Source: Enterococcus viikkiensis
GTDB taxonomy: Bacteria > Bacillota > Bacilli > Lactobacillales > Enterococcaceae
DNA: 64,000 nucleotides
NCBI RefSeq assembly: GCF_005405345.1
Contig: NZ_BJDW01000006.1
Coordinates: 62,001 to 126,000, forward strand
Direction of reading: 5' to 3'
Position 1 is the first letter of the stretch. Each line of letters opens with the position of its first letter. Shown one piece after another: positions 19,251 to 27,080 of this stretch. A program made the translations under genes and the position numbers. The notes beneath the pieces are model-generated. The model did not search any database, was not told the DNA's origin, and was given only the letters and a program-made list of their open reading frames with translations.

Positions 19251-20230
19251 AAGCTTCCCTTCCTAATTTGTAAAAGTAAAAATGGTACACCAATAATGGT
19301 AATAATAACTCCAGCTGGTGTTTCCAAAGGAGGTGCTACCAAGCGAGAAGCAATATCGGCTACCGAAAAAAATAAGGCACCAAAAATACCCGAAGCCGGA
19401 ATCACATAACGATAATCATGTCCAACAAAAAAACGAACCACATGGGGAACAATCAACCCAACAAAACCAATCGTCCCAACTAAGGCTACTGAGGTCCCTG
19501 CTAAAAGTAAGACAAACAGCATGCTCCATTGACGAATCCTGTTTGGTTTTTTTCCCAGTGCAATCGCCGTTTCATCTCCCAAACTTAACAACGTTACCTG
19601 AGGACTAATTAAACAAGCTCCTAAAATACCAACTAAAATCAATGGAAAAACGGTTTTTAACTGCTCCATTGAAACATTCCCAGTGCCACCGATAAACCAA
19701 AAAGTGATATTTTGATTCAAATTAAAGATCAAACTGATACTTTGACTAATAGATGCAAAGAAGGCACTTAACGCCGCACCCAACAAAACAATGCGAACGG
19801 GCGAAAGTCCAAATGAGACTCTCGTCGAAACGAGATAAATCAAAAGGATTGCAACCAACGCGCCTAATAAAGAACCCATTATTCCAGCAGTTGGCGAAGG
19901 ATTCCCATTCAGTGCAAAAACTAAGGCCAATCCTAAACCGGCGCCAGAGTTGATCCCTAACAGTCCAGAATCTGCGATTGGATTTGACGTGATCCCTTGC
20001 ATCAATGCACCAGAAATCGCAAAGCCGGCACCGACAAGCACTGCACTAAACATCCGTGGAACGCGTAAGTACCGAACCAACTGTTCCCCCTGATTACTAG
20101 GATCAAATTGCAACAACGCCTGCGTAACATCTGACCATTTACTAGTCACCGCACCATAACGTAAAGAAAAGAGCATCGCAATGAAAAGCAAAACAATCAC
20201 AAGCACGAAAAAAATTCTCCGTTTTCTCAT
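19247..20230 (-). CDS. FecCD-type iron-siderophore ABC permease (first subunit)
   Basis: 327-residue paralogue of the following permease, with the motifs GAGFAISGALMQGITSNPIADSGLLGINSGAGLG and TVALVGTIGFVGLIVPHVVR in the usual positions (quoted from the family-like regions near residues 70 and 245). Three bases separate it from the ATPase stop, so the three genes are one operon. Its substrate is a ferric chelate by family; the identity of the siderophore is not visible. Confidence 0.95.
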   Translation of the reverse strand: MRKRRIFFVLVIVLLFIAMLFSLRYGAVTSKWSDVTQALLQFDPSNQGEQLVRYLRVPRMFSAVLVGAGFAISGALMQGITSNPIADSGLLGINSGAGLGLALVFALNGNPSPTAGIMGSLLGALVAILLIYLVSTRVSFGLSPVRIVLLGAALSAFFASISQSISLIFNLNQNITFWFIGGTGNVSMEQLKTVFPLILVGILGACLISPQVTLLSLGDETAIALGKKPNRIRQWSMLFVLLLAGTSVALVGTIGFVGLIVPHVVRFFVGHDYRYVIPASGIFGALFFSVADIASRLVAPPLETPAGVIITIIGVPFLLLQIRKGSL

Positions 20231-20233
20231 CTC

Positions 20234-21022
20234 TTACTGCTCCTTCACTAAATCATAAGCCATGACAATCGGCTTATCACTATTCGGCAGCGTTGCAAAA
20301 GTCGCTTGGATATCAAAAAGATTCAACAACTTCTCTGCAGTAAAAATTTCTTTTGGCGGGCCCTGGAAAATCAACTCACCTTGCTTCATTCCTAATAAAT
20401 AATCAGAAAAGCGTGAAGCGTGATTCAAATCATGGATCGTCATTAAGATTGTCTTGCCTTGTCGATTGATTGTTTGCAATAATTCCAAAATTTCTAATTG
20501 ATGGGCCGGATCTAAAAAAGTGATTGGCTCATCCAAAATCAAAATATCCGTATCTTGTGCCAAAGCCATCGCGATCCAAACACGTTGTTGTTGTCCGCCT
20601 GACAAGGTAGTCAACGTCCGATCTTGCAGCTTTGTTAAATTTGTCGCCTCCAATGCCCAGCGAATCAGCTGGCGATCCGGCTCTTTCAATCCAGAAAAAC
20701 CTTTTTGATATGGATAACGACCATAGGCGACAATTTCCGCCACGGTCAAGCCACTGACTGGTGAACTTCCTTGCGACAAAGAAGCAATTTTTTGTGCAAC
20801 AGCTTTGGTATCTAAGCGCTGTACATTTTCGTTATCGATCAATACTTCTCCTTTGGCGGGTTCGAGAATACGCGCCAAGGCCTTTAGAAAAGTAGACTTG
20901 CCGCTGCCATTTGGTCCAATCAAGCTGGTAATTTTTCCAGCAGGAATCTCCACCGTTATATCATTCACAACTATTTTTTTTTCATAGCCGATTGAAAGAT
21001 CAGTCGTATTTAATTTGGTCAT
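20234..21022 (-). CDS. Iron-siderophore ABC transporter ATP-binding protein
   Basis: 262-residue FecE/FhuC-type ATPase. Walker A GPNGSGKST near residue 37, signature [17 protein letters not shown], Walker B ILILDEPITFLD and the H-loop MTIHDLNH are all intact. It is the first gene of the minus-strand importer operon, directly behind a promoter with a Fur-type box. GAGG precedes the ATG. Confidence 0.96.
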   Translation of the reverse strand: MTKLNTTDLSIGYEKKIVVNDITVEIPAGKITSLIGPNGSGKSTFLKALARILEPAKGEVLIDNENVQRLDTKAVAQKIASLSQGSSPVSGLTVAEIVAYGRYPYQKGFSGLKEPDRQLIRWALEATNLTKLQDRTLTTLSGGQQQRVWIAMALAQDTDILILDEPITFLDPAHQLEILELLQTINRQGKTILMTIHDLNHASRFSDYLLGMKQGELIFQGPPKEIFTAEKLLNLFDIQATFATLPNSDKPIVMAYDLVKEQ

Positions 21023-21040
21023 TGACCTTCCTCATTTCTT

Positions 21041-21161
21041 TGATAATCGTTCTCAATTATGACGCTCTTTTTCATCAACGTCAACTATCTATGAGAGAAA
21101 AATCATTGTTGACACCTTCACAGCTTTCGGTAATAATAGCAATTGAGAATATTTCTCAATT
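21041..21161. promoter_or_regulatory. Divergent iron-regulated promoters with two Fur-type boxes
   Basis: Minus promoter: -35 TTGACG (21079-21084), a 17-base spacer, -10 CATAAT (21056-21061), followed by the 7-1-7 box TGAGAAC-G-ATTATCA (21041-21055). Plus promoter: -35 TTGACA (21109-21114), -10 AATAAT (21132-21137), followed by a perfect inverted repeat with arms AATTGAGAA and TTCTCAATT (21141-21161). Both boxes resemble the Fur consensus and lie just downstream of each -10, where a bound repressor would block initiation. Confidence 0.88.
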
Positions 21162-21181
21162 AAACTTGAAGGAGTTTTTTT

Positions 21182-22108
21182 ATGTTCAAAAAAATTATTT
21201 TAGGTACCGCTTCAATGTTGGCATTATTCAGCTTGGCTGCTTGTGGGCAAAGCAGTCCAAGTAATGATACAAATAAAGATATGCGTACCCTGACTGACGC
21301 ACAAGATCACAAAGTCGAGATCCCCCAAAAACCAAAACGTGTCATCGCTTCCTACTTAGAGGATTATTTAGTTGCCCTGGATGAAAAGCCCGTGGCTCAA
21401 TGGACTGTCGGAGAAGGCAAGATTCAACACTATTTGCAAGACAAATTAAAAGGTGTTCCAACAATCAACTATGACCTGCCATACGAAGACGTGTTAAAAT
21501 TTGAACCGGATCTATTACTCATTGGTTCCAACGGCACACTTGAAGGCGGAAAGTATAAAGAATACAAAAAAATTGCGCCAACTTATGTTGTTAAAAACGG
21601 TGAAAACGTGACTTGGCGTGACCAACTAGAAGACATTGGTAAGGTTTTTGACAAAGAAGATCAAGCAAAAAAAGTTGAAAAAGAGTACGACCAATTAGTC
21701 GATCAAACTAAAAAAGAATATAAAGACAAAATAGATGGTAAATCTGCCGTTGTTTTATGGGTGACTAATAACTCAGCCTTTATGGTGGCTGACAATCGTT
21801 CTAGCGGCCAGTTACTTTATCACGAACTAGGTTTCGAAGTCCCTCAGCTGACTAAAGACATCAGCAAAAAAGCAACCGCCGACTTCTCGCAAGTCTCATT
21901 GGAAAGTCTGTCACAACTTGATGCGGATTACATTTTCTTAGTTAATAGCGACACGGGTGCTGCGATGTTTAAAGATCCACTATGGAGCAATATTCCAGCT
22001 GTTAAAAACAATCATCTATTTGAATTTGATAATCAATCAAGCTGGCTATACAACGGACCAATTGCCTATACCAAAATGGTCGAAAATATCCGTGATGTCT
22101 TAAAATAA
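21182..22108 (+). CDS. Iron-siderophore binding lipoprotein
   Basis: 308-residue FhuD/FecB-type binding protein. The lipoprotein signal peptide ends at LFSLAACGQ. The mature part has the family pattern PKRVIASYLEDYLVALDEKPVAQW and YEDVLKFEPDLLLIGS, and the paired lobes are joined by a long helix (EDQAKKVEKEYDQLVDQTKKEYKDK). It is transcribed away from the ATPase-permease operon and shares its iron control region. The ligand (hydroxamate, citrate or other) is not determined. Confidence 0.94.
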   Translation: MFKKIILGTASMLALFSLAACGQSSPSNDTNKDMRTLTDAQDHKVEIPQKPKRVIASYLEDYLVALDEKPVAQWTVGEGKIQHYLQDKLKGVPTINYDLPYEDVLKFEPDLLLIGSNGTLEGGKYKEYKKIAPTYVVKNGENVTWRDQLEDIGKVFDKEDQAKKVEKEYDQLVDQTKKEYKDKIDGKSAVVLWVTNNSAFMVADNRSSGQLLYHELGFEVPQLTKDISKKATADFSQVSLESLSQLDADYIFLVNSDTGAAMFKDPLWSNIPAVKNNHLFEFDNQSSWLYNGPIAYTKMVENIRDVLK

Positions 22109-22111
22109 TAA

Positions 22112-22172
22112 AAATGCCGACCTGATCGGAGACTTTGCTTGTTTGGCGAAATCTCCAATCAGTCGGCATTAT
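22112..22172. terminator. Long bidirectional terminator
   Basis: Extended imperfect stem starting TGCCGACcTGATcGGAGA and closing TCTCCaATCAgTCGGCA, with T-rich flank after it on the plus strand. It serves the lipoprotein gene and probably the convergent membrane-protein gene, whose stop lies inside it. Confidence 0.85.
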
Positions 22173-22900
22173 TTTTTTCTGCGGCGACTTCTAGTGGTCG
22201 CCTCTTCTTTCTTAACTAGAAATTTTAACCGATAAGGCTCATGATAACGAACCCCATCTTTAACAAAATCACCGCCAACAATAAACAATCCGATCGGCTT
22301 CAAGGCTTCTTTAGGTTGAATCGTTCCAATGGTTTCTAACTCGCGATAATTTTTTCCAATTTGCAACTGATAGTGCTGAGAGGCAATTTGCTTCACATAG
22401 TAATAAGGGTACAGTGTGTTTTCCTCAATCAAAAAGCCTTCCTCTTTAGTCAGATCTCGTGTAGTCAATTCTCCTCCTGCAATCAATTCCTGAACGTCTT
22501 CCGCCAACCTCAACTGATAATCTTCTACGAAATCCACAGAAACTTCTTCTGCTTGTTCGAAAACTTTTTTTGCCCTTTTAGGCTGTTCATTTTGAATATT
22601 AAAAGCATCATCTGGCAAGTATTTGACAAATAATTGTGTAATATCCGCCTTTACATTTTTGTCCAAAAAGTAATAAAAGAAATTCAATACAAAGAAATAG
22701 ACCAATATCAGAAAAACCAAACTATAAATAGCTAATTGTAAATAATTATGGTTTAGCCACAGCCCATAAACAATTCGCAAAATATACACCGTCGGAAGAA
22801 TACTCAAAAGCGTATAGGCCCGATTTGAATATTTTGGACTAATGTCTAAAAAGCCTAAAAATTTATTTAATCCATTGATAATATCTAAAAGTAAGGTCAT
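22169..22900 (-). CDS. Lactobacillales membrane protein (DUF6681-like)
   Basis: 243 residues: two or three N-terminal membrane helices (about residues 28-50 and 55-78), then a soluble charged domain with no catalytic motif and a very basic end (TTRSRRRKK). It resembles an uncharacterised Lactobacillales family that I recall as DUF6681; that name is from memory. Its ATG overlaps the upstream stop by four bases, so the two genes are coupled. No function can be given. Confidence 0.7.
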   Translation of the reverse strand: MTLLLDIINGLNKFLGFLDISPKYSNRAYTLLSILPTVYILRIVYGLWLNHNYLQLAIYSLVFLILVYFFVLNFFYYFLDKNVKADITQLFVKYLPDDAFNIQNEQPKRAKKVFEQAEEVSVDFVEDYQLRLAEDVQELIAGGELTTRDLTKEEGFLIEENTLYPYYYVKQIASQHYQLQIGKNYRELETIGTIQPKEALKPIGLFIVGGDFVKDGVRYHEPYRLKFLVKKEEATTRSRRRKK

Positions 22901-23280
22901 TGATTATCACTCGTTTCTGGCACAGCAGCGGGTGCCTCTGCTGGTTGTTGCGTTGGTTCAGTTTGTGAAACTTCTGTCGATGATGGAGGTATTGACGAAG
23001 AAATCTCACTAGTGGTCGGACTGTTTTCGTCTTGACTAGTTTCTGCTGGCTGTTCTTCTATCGTATTCGGTGTCTGTTGAATAGTAGAACTTGTTTCAGG
23101 AGTCGTCACTGTCTGATTCTCTGAAGAACTGGCAGTTGGTTCTTGTGTGGTCGATTCAGTAGTTGGCGTTGCTTTCGTCTGACGATAACTAGAATTATTT
23201 AAAATTCCAGTCGTTGTCGCAATCAAAATGGATAGCGTCAGCAAAGCAATGGGTTTTAAAATGGGTGGAACTTTACGCAT
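22897..23280 (-). CDS. Ser/Thr/Pro/Glu-rich secreted or membrane-tethered protein
   Basis: 127 residues. A basic start and hydrophobic segment (PPILKPIALLTLSILIATTTGIL) precede about 95 residues made almost entirely of Thr, Ser, Glu, Pro and Gln, a low-complexity stalk without cysteine or LPXTG motif. It is probably exported and held by an uncleaved N-terminal helix. AAGGAAGG precedes the ATG. It is coupled by a four-base overlap to the following membrane-protein gene, suggesting the products act together. Unknown function. Confidence 0.65.
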   Translation of the reverse strand: MRKVPPILKPIALLTLSILIATTTGILNNSSYRQTKATPTTESTTQEPTASSSENQTVTTPETSSTIQQTPNTIEEQPAETSQDENSPTTSEISSSIPPSSTEVSQTEPTQQPAEAPAAVPETSDNQ

Positions 23281-23522
23281 CTGAACCTTCCTTTCTATTC
23301 TAATTCTATTTTGTAACTAGTTTTACCACTAGAAAGTTAGCTTTTATTTAGGATTCTATGAAGTTTTTATGTAGATTTTAAAAATAGCCAGAATATGGCA
23401 GAAAACTTCAACATTAATGTGTATAAAGAGATTACTTTTTTTAAAAAAGTAATCTCATCCTCATTTCGCATACGATTTTTCTAGCCCGCTGAGTAGGAAG
23501 AAAAACTCGCAGCCAACTCCGA
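23281..23522. other. Non-coding stretch with one perfect hairpin
   Basis: No credible gene. The only feature is a 14-bp perfect stem GAGATTACTTTTTT/AAAAAAGTAATCTC (23428-23456) with almost no loop. It could terminate transcription arriving from the right. Confidence 0.5.
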
Positions 23523-23615
23523 CTAAAAGAACTGTAAATTTTGACAAAATTTATTCTTTTTTCTGCGACGTATCATTATGCTAAACAGCCCTATTCCTAC
23601 TAGTAAAATCAGCAT
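23523..23615 (-). pseudogene. Possible remnant of a sortase-anchored protein C-terminus
   Basis: A 30-codon frame reads MLILLVGIGLFSIMIRRRKK followed by NKFCQNLQFF. A hydrophobic span of about 14 residues followed by IRRRKKNK is the shape of the tail of an LPXTG wall-anchored protein. An in-frame stop precedes the ATG. In another frame just upstream, SLKTK could be a decayed LPKTG. There is no ribosome site at the ATG. I read it as a frameshifted gene scrap; a chance match or tiny membrane peptide is the alternative. Confidence 0.35.
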
Positions 23616-23659
23616 ATTTTAGTTTTCAAACTACAGATACCGCAGAAAGCATAACTGAC

Positions 23660-23694
23660 AAAAAAAGCCAGTGATCGTTGGATGATCACTGGCT
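23660..23694 (-). terminator. rpmG terminator
   Basis: Stem AGCCAGTGATC/GATCACTGGCT with seven T on the minus strand. Confidence 0.88.
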
Positions 23695-23705
23695 TTATAA
23701 GGCGA

Positions 23706-23855
23706 TTATTTTACTTCTTTATGCAAAGTAACTTTACGTTCGCGTGGGCAATATTTCATTTTTTCCAAACGATCAGGGTTGTTACGTTTGTTTTTGTTTG
23801 TTAGGTAGTTACGTTCTTTACAAGAAGTACATTCTAAAGTGATGTTTACGCGCAT
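23706..23855 (-). CDS. rpmG: 50S ribosomal protein L33
   Basis: 49-residue L33 read from the minus strand: starts [19 protein letters not shown] and ends KVTLHKEVK. The first zinc-type pair CTSC is present. The second is reduced to a single Cys (YCPRERK), so the usual four-cysteine site is incomplete. It is a single gene with its own terminator. Many enterococci carry more than one rpmG copy; this may be one paralogue. Confidence 0.95.
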   Translation of the reverse strand: MRVNITLECTSCKERNYLTNKNKRNNPDRLEKMKYCPRERKVTLHKEVK

Positions 23856-23977
23856 GATTTTCCCTCCCTAATATAACCAGTTTTCCAAGATAATTCTCAG
23901 ACTTTGATATCATATCATGTTTTGAATTCTTTGACTAGTCTTTTTACCAATTTTGTTAAGTAGTTCTACTTGACGTT

Positions 23978-24451
23978 TTACAATAGCGCCTCAATATCAG
24001 CAGCAATACTTTCTGGCTTTGTTTGCGATCCGTAGCGTTTTACCACGTTTCCTTGGCGATCTACCAAAAATTTGGTGAAATTCCATTTAATTGCTTTGTT
24101 AAGTAAACCACCTTGCGCACTCTTTAAGTAGGCGTACAATGGGGCTTCATTTTCACCGTTGACATCGATCTTACCAAAAGTTTGAAAAGTCGTATGGTAT
24201 TTTAATTGGCAAAATTCTGCAACTTCCACATTGCTGCCGGGAGCTTGATTGCCGAATTGATTGCATGGAAAGTCTAGAATTTCAAATCCGCGCTCGTTAT
24301 AATCGTCGTATAAATTTTGCAGTCCTTCATATTGTGGTGTAAAACCGCAGCCTGTTGCTGTATTGACAATCAACAAGACATCTCCTTGATAATCCGAAAG
24401 TTCTTTTTCTGTTCCATCTGTTTGTTTTACCTCAAAGTCATATACTGACAT
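23978..24451 (-). CDS. Glutathione/thioredoxin peroxidase
   Basis: 157-residue glutathione-peroxidase-family enzyme reducing peroxides with a thiol donor. The active-site cysteine is Cys35 in NTATGCGFTPQY, in place of selenocysteine. The partner residues lie in FPCNQFG and WNFTKFLVD. Bacterial Cys forms often use thioredoxin rather than glutathione. The ATG at 24451, nine bases after GGAG, is preferred to a GTG three codons earlier. It is monocistronic. Confidence 0.93.
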   Translation of the reverse strand: MSVYDFEVKQTDGTEKELSDYQGDVLLIVNTATGCGFTPQYEGLQNLYDDYNERGFEILDFPCNQFGNQAPGSNVEVAEFCQLKYHTTFQTFGKIDVNGENEAPLYAYLKSAQGGLLNKAIKWNFTKFLVDRQGNVVKRYGSQTKPESIAADIEALL

Positions 24452-24495
24452 TATTTCCACTCCTAACTATTATGTTTACACGATTTGTTCAATCG

Positions 24496-24529
24496 TAAAA
24501 AAAAACTAAGAAGCTAAGCTTCTTAGTTT
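24496..24529 (-). terminator. PBP gene terminator
   Basis: Stem AACTAAGAAGC/GCTTCTTAGTT overlapping the stop codon, then nine or more T on the minus strand. Confidence 0.88.
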
Positions 24530-26651
24530 ATTGTACGCCATAAGTATCAGCAAACGCATCTATTATGTCTTTCGCAATTGCTTTATTAGTATCATCGTGG
24601 TCTTCGTCTAAGTTCGGCAGCATCACACTAATCGCGATCTGCGGTTTATCATGAGGTGCGTAAGCGACAAGATTACTGTTGATCGTATTCACATCTGGAT
24701 GTCCATCTGGAACTGTCTCAGCTGTCCCTGTCTTTGCTGCGGGATCTAACTTAGCTGAAGCAAGATCTCTGGCAGTGGTATAAGGATTTGTGCCATGGAC
24801 CGCTTGATAAAAGCCTTCTCGAATAATACTCATTTGCTCAGGCGTGATATTTACTTGATTCAATTTCTTACCTGTAATCTCTTGTTGTAGTGAACCTAAG
24901 CCACCACTGTCATTGTTTCCATAAATTCCTTTGACTACGTGAGGTGAGATTCTCGTCCCACCATTAGCGACTGTCGCCGCATATTGGGCTAATTGCATTG
25001 GTGTATACGTATCATACTGACCAAACGATAAATCTAGTAGATTCCCTGCACCGGGGGCTTGATCTGTACCAAATTGATCATTCACTAAACCAGGTGATTC
25101 ATTCGGCAAGTCAATCTGAGTCTTCACGCCCATGCCATATTCCGCAAGCCCTTTTCGTAATTTTTCATACATTTCTTTAGATGAGGCAATTTCCGGCAAC
25201 GTCATATCGTATTGATATTGTACACCTAACATCCGCAAGACAATCTGCATCATGTAAGCATTAGAAGAAATTTCCAAAGCTTGGACAGTGTTCAGGGGAA
25301 TTTGATTTCCCAACACTTTATTGTATATAGAACTTTTTTGAGATGTTCCACCCAACTTGATTGGTTGATCAATCAAGGTATCATTGCCACTAATTGCTCC
25401 TGATTCGTAACCAGCAGTAATCGTTCCGCCTTTAACCACAGAACCCGGAACAAAAGAATTCGTAATGGTGCCTAGTGTATTTTCCGTCAATGTCTTGCTA
25501 TTCACATCATGTTCGAAACCGGTCATAGCATAAACTTCCCCAGTATTCGGATTCATTGCTACCGCGTACGCACCTGGTGAATACTTAGCGACACCACTAT
25601 CAACTAAACTTTGAAAATGTTTCCGTAGAATATCTTCAACTTTTTTCTGGAACTCCGTATTAATGGTCAAGACAAGATTTGAACCCTTCTCACCTTTTTT
25701 GACCTCTTGCTGCTTCTCGATATTGCCTTGTTGATTCAAGGTTACTTTGTATTCGCCTTTTTTTCCTTGCAACTGTTCTTCGTATTGTTTTTCTAAATAG
25801 CTCTTACCAACCCGATCGTTTCGAGCGTACCCTTTTTTAAGTAGAGCCTCTGCTTCTTCAGCTGGCAGCCCTTCTTTTTCAGTCGTAATATTTCCTAAAA
25901 TACTTTTTAGCGAGCCATCTAAGTCATCATTATAAGAGCGATCCCAGTCGGTACCAGTAGAAACGCCTGGCAAATCAGCGGCATGTTCAGCAACAACTGC
26001 TAATTCTTCATCGGTAACTCCCTCGTTCTTCACAAAAACTGTGCTAAGAGCCGATGCCGCATTCATCCGTTTAAAGATTGTCGTTGCTTTTAATTGATTC
26101 TCATCAAACTGAATCTCACTATCTTTTACTTTATCAACCAGCTTTAAGTATTCATTTGACGTATCTAGATTCTTTTCTTTAAAAGAAAGCCGCTCCTCGG
26201 CAGTCTCCAAATTTTTCTGATCTGCTAACCAATAGTCTTTTTTATCTCGTGCCGTCAATCCTTCATCTGCTGGAACATTAATCCACGTGTTTAGCTTATC
26301 TGCCAACTCACGAATATCCTTGCCTTCCATCATGTTTCTCCGGGTAAATGTGATCGCCGGGTTTGCCTGATTATTGACCAACGCGACCCCTTTTGCATCA
26401 TAGATTACCCCACGAGGTGCATTTTCTTTGACTGTAATAGTCGTAGAAGACTTCATCTCTGCTTTCATTTTATCACCATTAACGATTTGCAAATATCCTA
26501 GTCGGGTGATTAGAATTACAAAGAGTCCAAAGATGACAAAAAATAAAAAATTCAATCTAAAAGGAATATGACTTCGATTTTGATTGCGGCCTTTTTCGTC
26601 CCCGAGTTTTAGTTTCTCAAAAAATTTTTTTAATGGATTCGTTGGTTTCAT
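24528..26651 (-). CDS. pbpA/pbp2b: Class B penicillin-binding protein (transpeptidase)
   Basis: 707-residue monofunctional DD-transpeptidase of peptidoglycan synthesis. It has one N-terminal membrane helix (about residues 33-55), a dimerisation/pedestal domain with APRGVIYDAKG near residue 78, and the transpeptidase domain. The three motifs are SVVK (Ser404), SSN (462-464) and KTG (640-642). Spacing and length fit the elongation-type PBP2b branch of enterococci and streptococci. It is transcribed alone between thrS and gpx. The symbol is by resemblance to E. faecalis PbpA(2b), which also neighbours thrS. Confidence 0.92.
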   Translation of the reverse strand: MKPTNPLKKFFEKLKLGDEKGRNQNRSHIPFRLNFLFFVIFGLFVILITRLGYLQIVNGDKMKAEMKSSTTITVKENAPRGVIYDAKGVALVNNQANPAITFTRRNMMEGKDIRELADKLNTWINVPADEGLTARDKKDYWLADQKNLETAEERLSFKEKNLDTSNEYLKLVDKVKDSEIQFDENQLKATTIFKRMNAASALSTVFVKNEGVTDEELAVVAEHAADLPGVSTGTDWDRSYNDDLDGSLKSILGNITTEKEGLPAEEAEALLKKGYARNDRVGKSYLEKQYEEQLQGKKGEYKVTLNQQGNIEKQQEVKKGEKGSNLVLTINTEFQKKVEDILRKHFQSLVDSGVAKYSPGAYAVAMNPNTGEVYAMTGFEHDVNSKTLTENTLGTITNSFVPGSVVKGGTITAGYESGAISGNDTLIDQPIKLGGTSQKSSIYNKVLGNQIPLNTVQALEISSNAYMMQIVLRMLGVQYQYDMTLPEIASSKEMYEKLRKGLAEYGMGVKTQIDLPNESPGLVNDQFGTDQAPGAGNLLDLSFGQYDTYTPMQLAQYAATVANGGTRISPHVVKGIYGNNDSGGLGSLQQEITGKKLNQVNITPEQMSIIREGFYQAVHGTNPYTTARDLASAKLDPAAKTGTAETVPDGHPDVNTINSNLVAYAPHDKPQIAISVMLPNLDEDHDDTNKAIAKDIIDAFADTYGVQ

Positions 26652-26783
26652 TCATACGTTCCTTCCATTTCGACAGTTACTTGTCTTATTGTAGCCGAAA
26701 ATATGTTTTTTAAAAAGGATTAATCGTATGACCTTTACCATAGTTTAAAAACTTCCATCACTTTTTATAGGAGAAAAAACAGA

Positions 26784-26884
26784 GAGTGTTTCACGCCGAT
26801 ATGATAATTTTTTTATTTGACAAATTAATCCGCTAAAATTCCTCGTTTCCACTTAACAAAAAACTAATTTTTCGTGAAACATTC
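26784..26884. repeat. Inverted repeat with parS-like half-sites
   Basis: TGTTTCACG (26787-26795) and its exact complement CGTGAAACA (26873-26881) face each other 77 bases apart. The pairing extends to 12 bp with one G-T pair. Each arm matches nine bases of the ParB target TGTTTCACGTGAAACA, but the site is split. Confidence 0.6.
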
Positions 26885-26899
26885 TTCAACTGATTTTTC

Positions 26900-26961
26900 T
26901 GTGGAAAACTTTGGGTTCTAAAAAGCGAGTTTGACGCATTTTCTTTAAAAAGTTTTCCACA
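26900..26961. repeat. 13-bp perfect inverted repeat containing DnaA-box-like sequence
   Basis: TGTGGAAAACTTT (26900-26912) and AAAGTTTTCCACA (26949-26961) are exact complements 36 bases apart. Each outer end TTTTCCACA differs from the DnaA box TTATCCACA by one base. Confidence 0.75.
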
Positions 26962-27031
26962 AATGAATTCGCACTACGAATTGGCTTTTTTCTTCTATTA
27001 AATGATCGTTGTCATCTTCTGATTACTACAC

Positions 27032-27062
27032 AAAAAATCCGATGAGTTTCCTCACCGGATCA
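27032..27062 (-). terminator. thrS terminator
   Basis: Stem GATCCGGTGAG/CTCATCGGATT (one mismatch) with a GAAA loop and T-run on the minus strand. Confidence 0.82.
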
Positions 27063-27080
27063 CATATGTCTCGTATACGA

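Larger units (their letters stand above)
26652..27028 (-). other. Repeat-rich intergenic region upstream of the PBP gene
   Basis: No coding frame is supported. The region holds two nested pairs of inverted repeats (listed separately) and AT-rich sequence. A weak -10 TACAAT lies about 45 bases before the PBP start, without a clear -35. It probably contains the PBP promoter. Confidence 0.6.
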
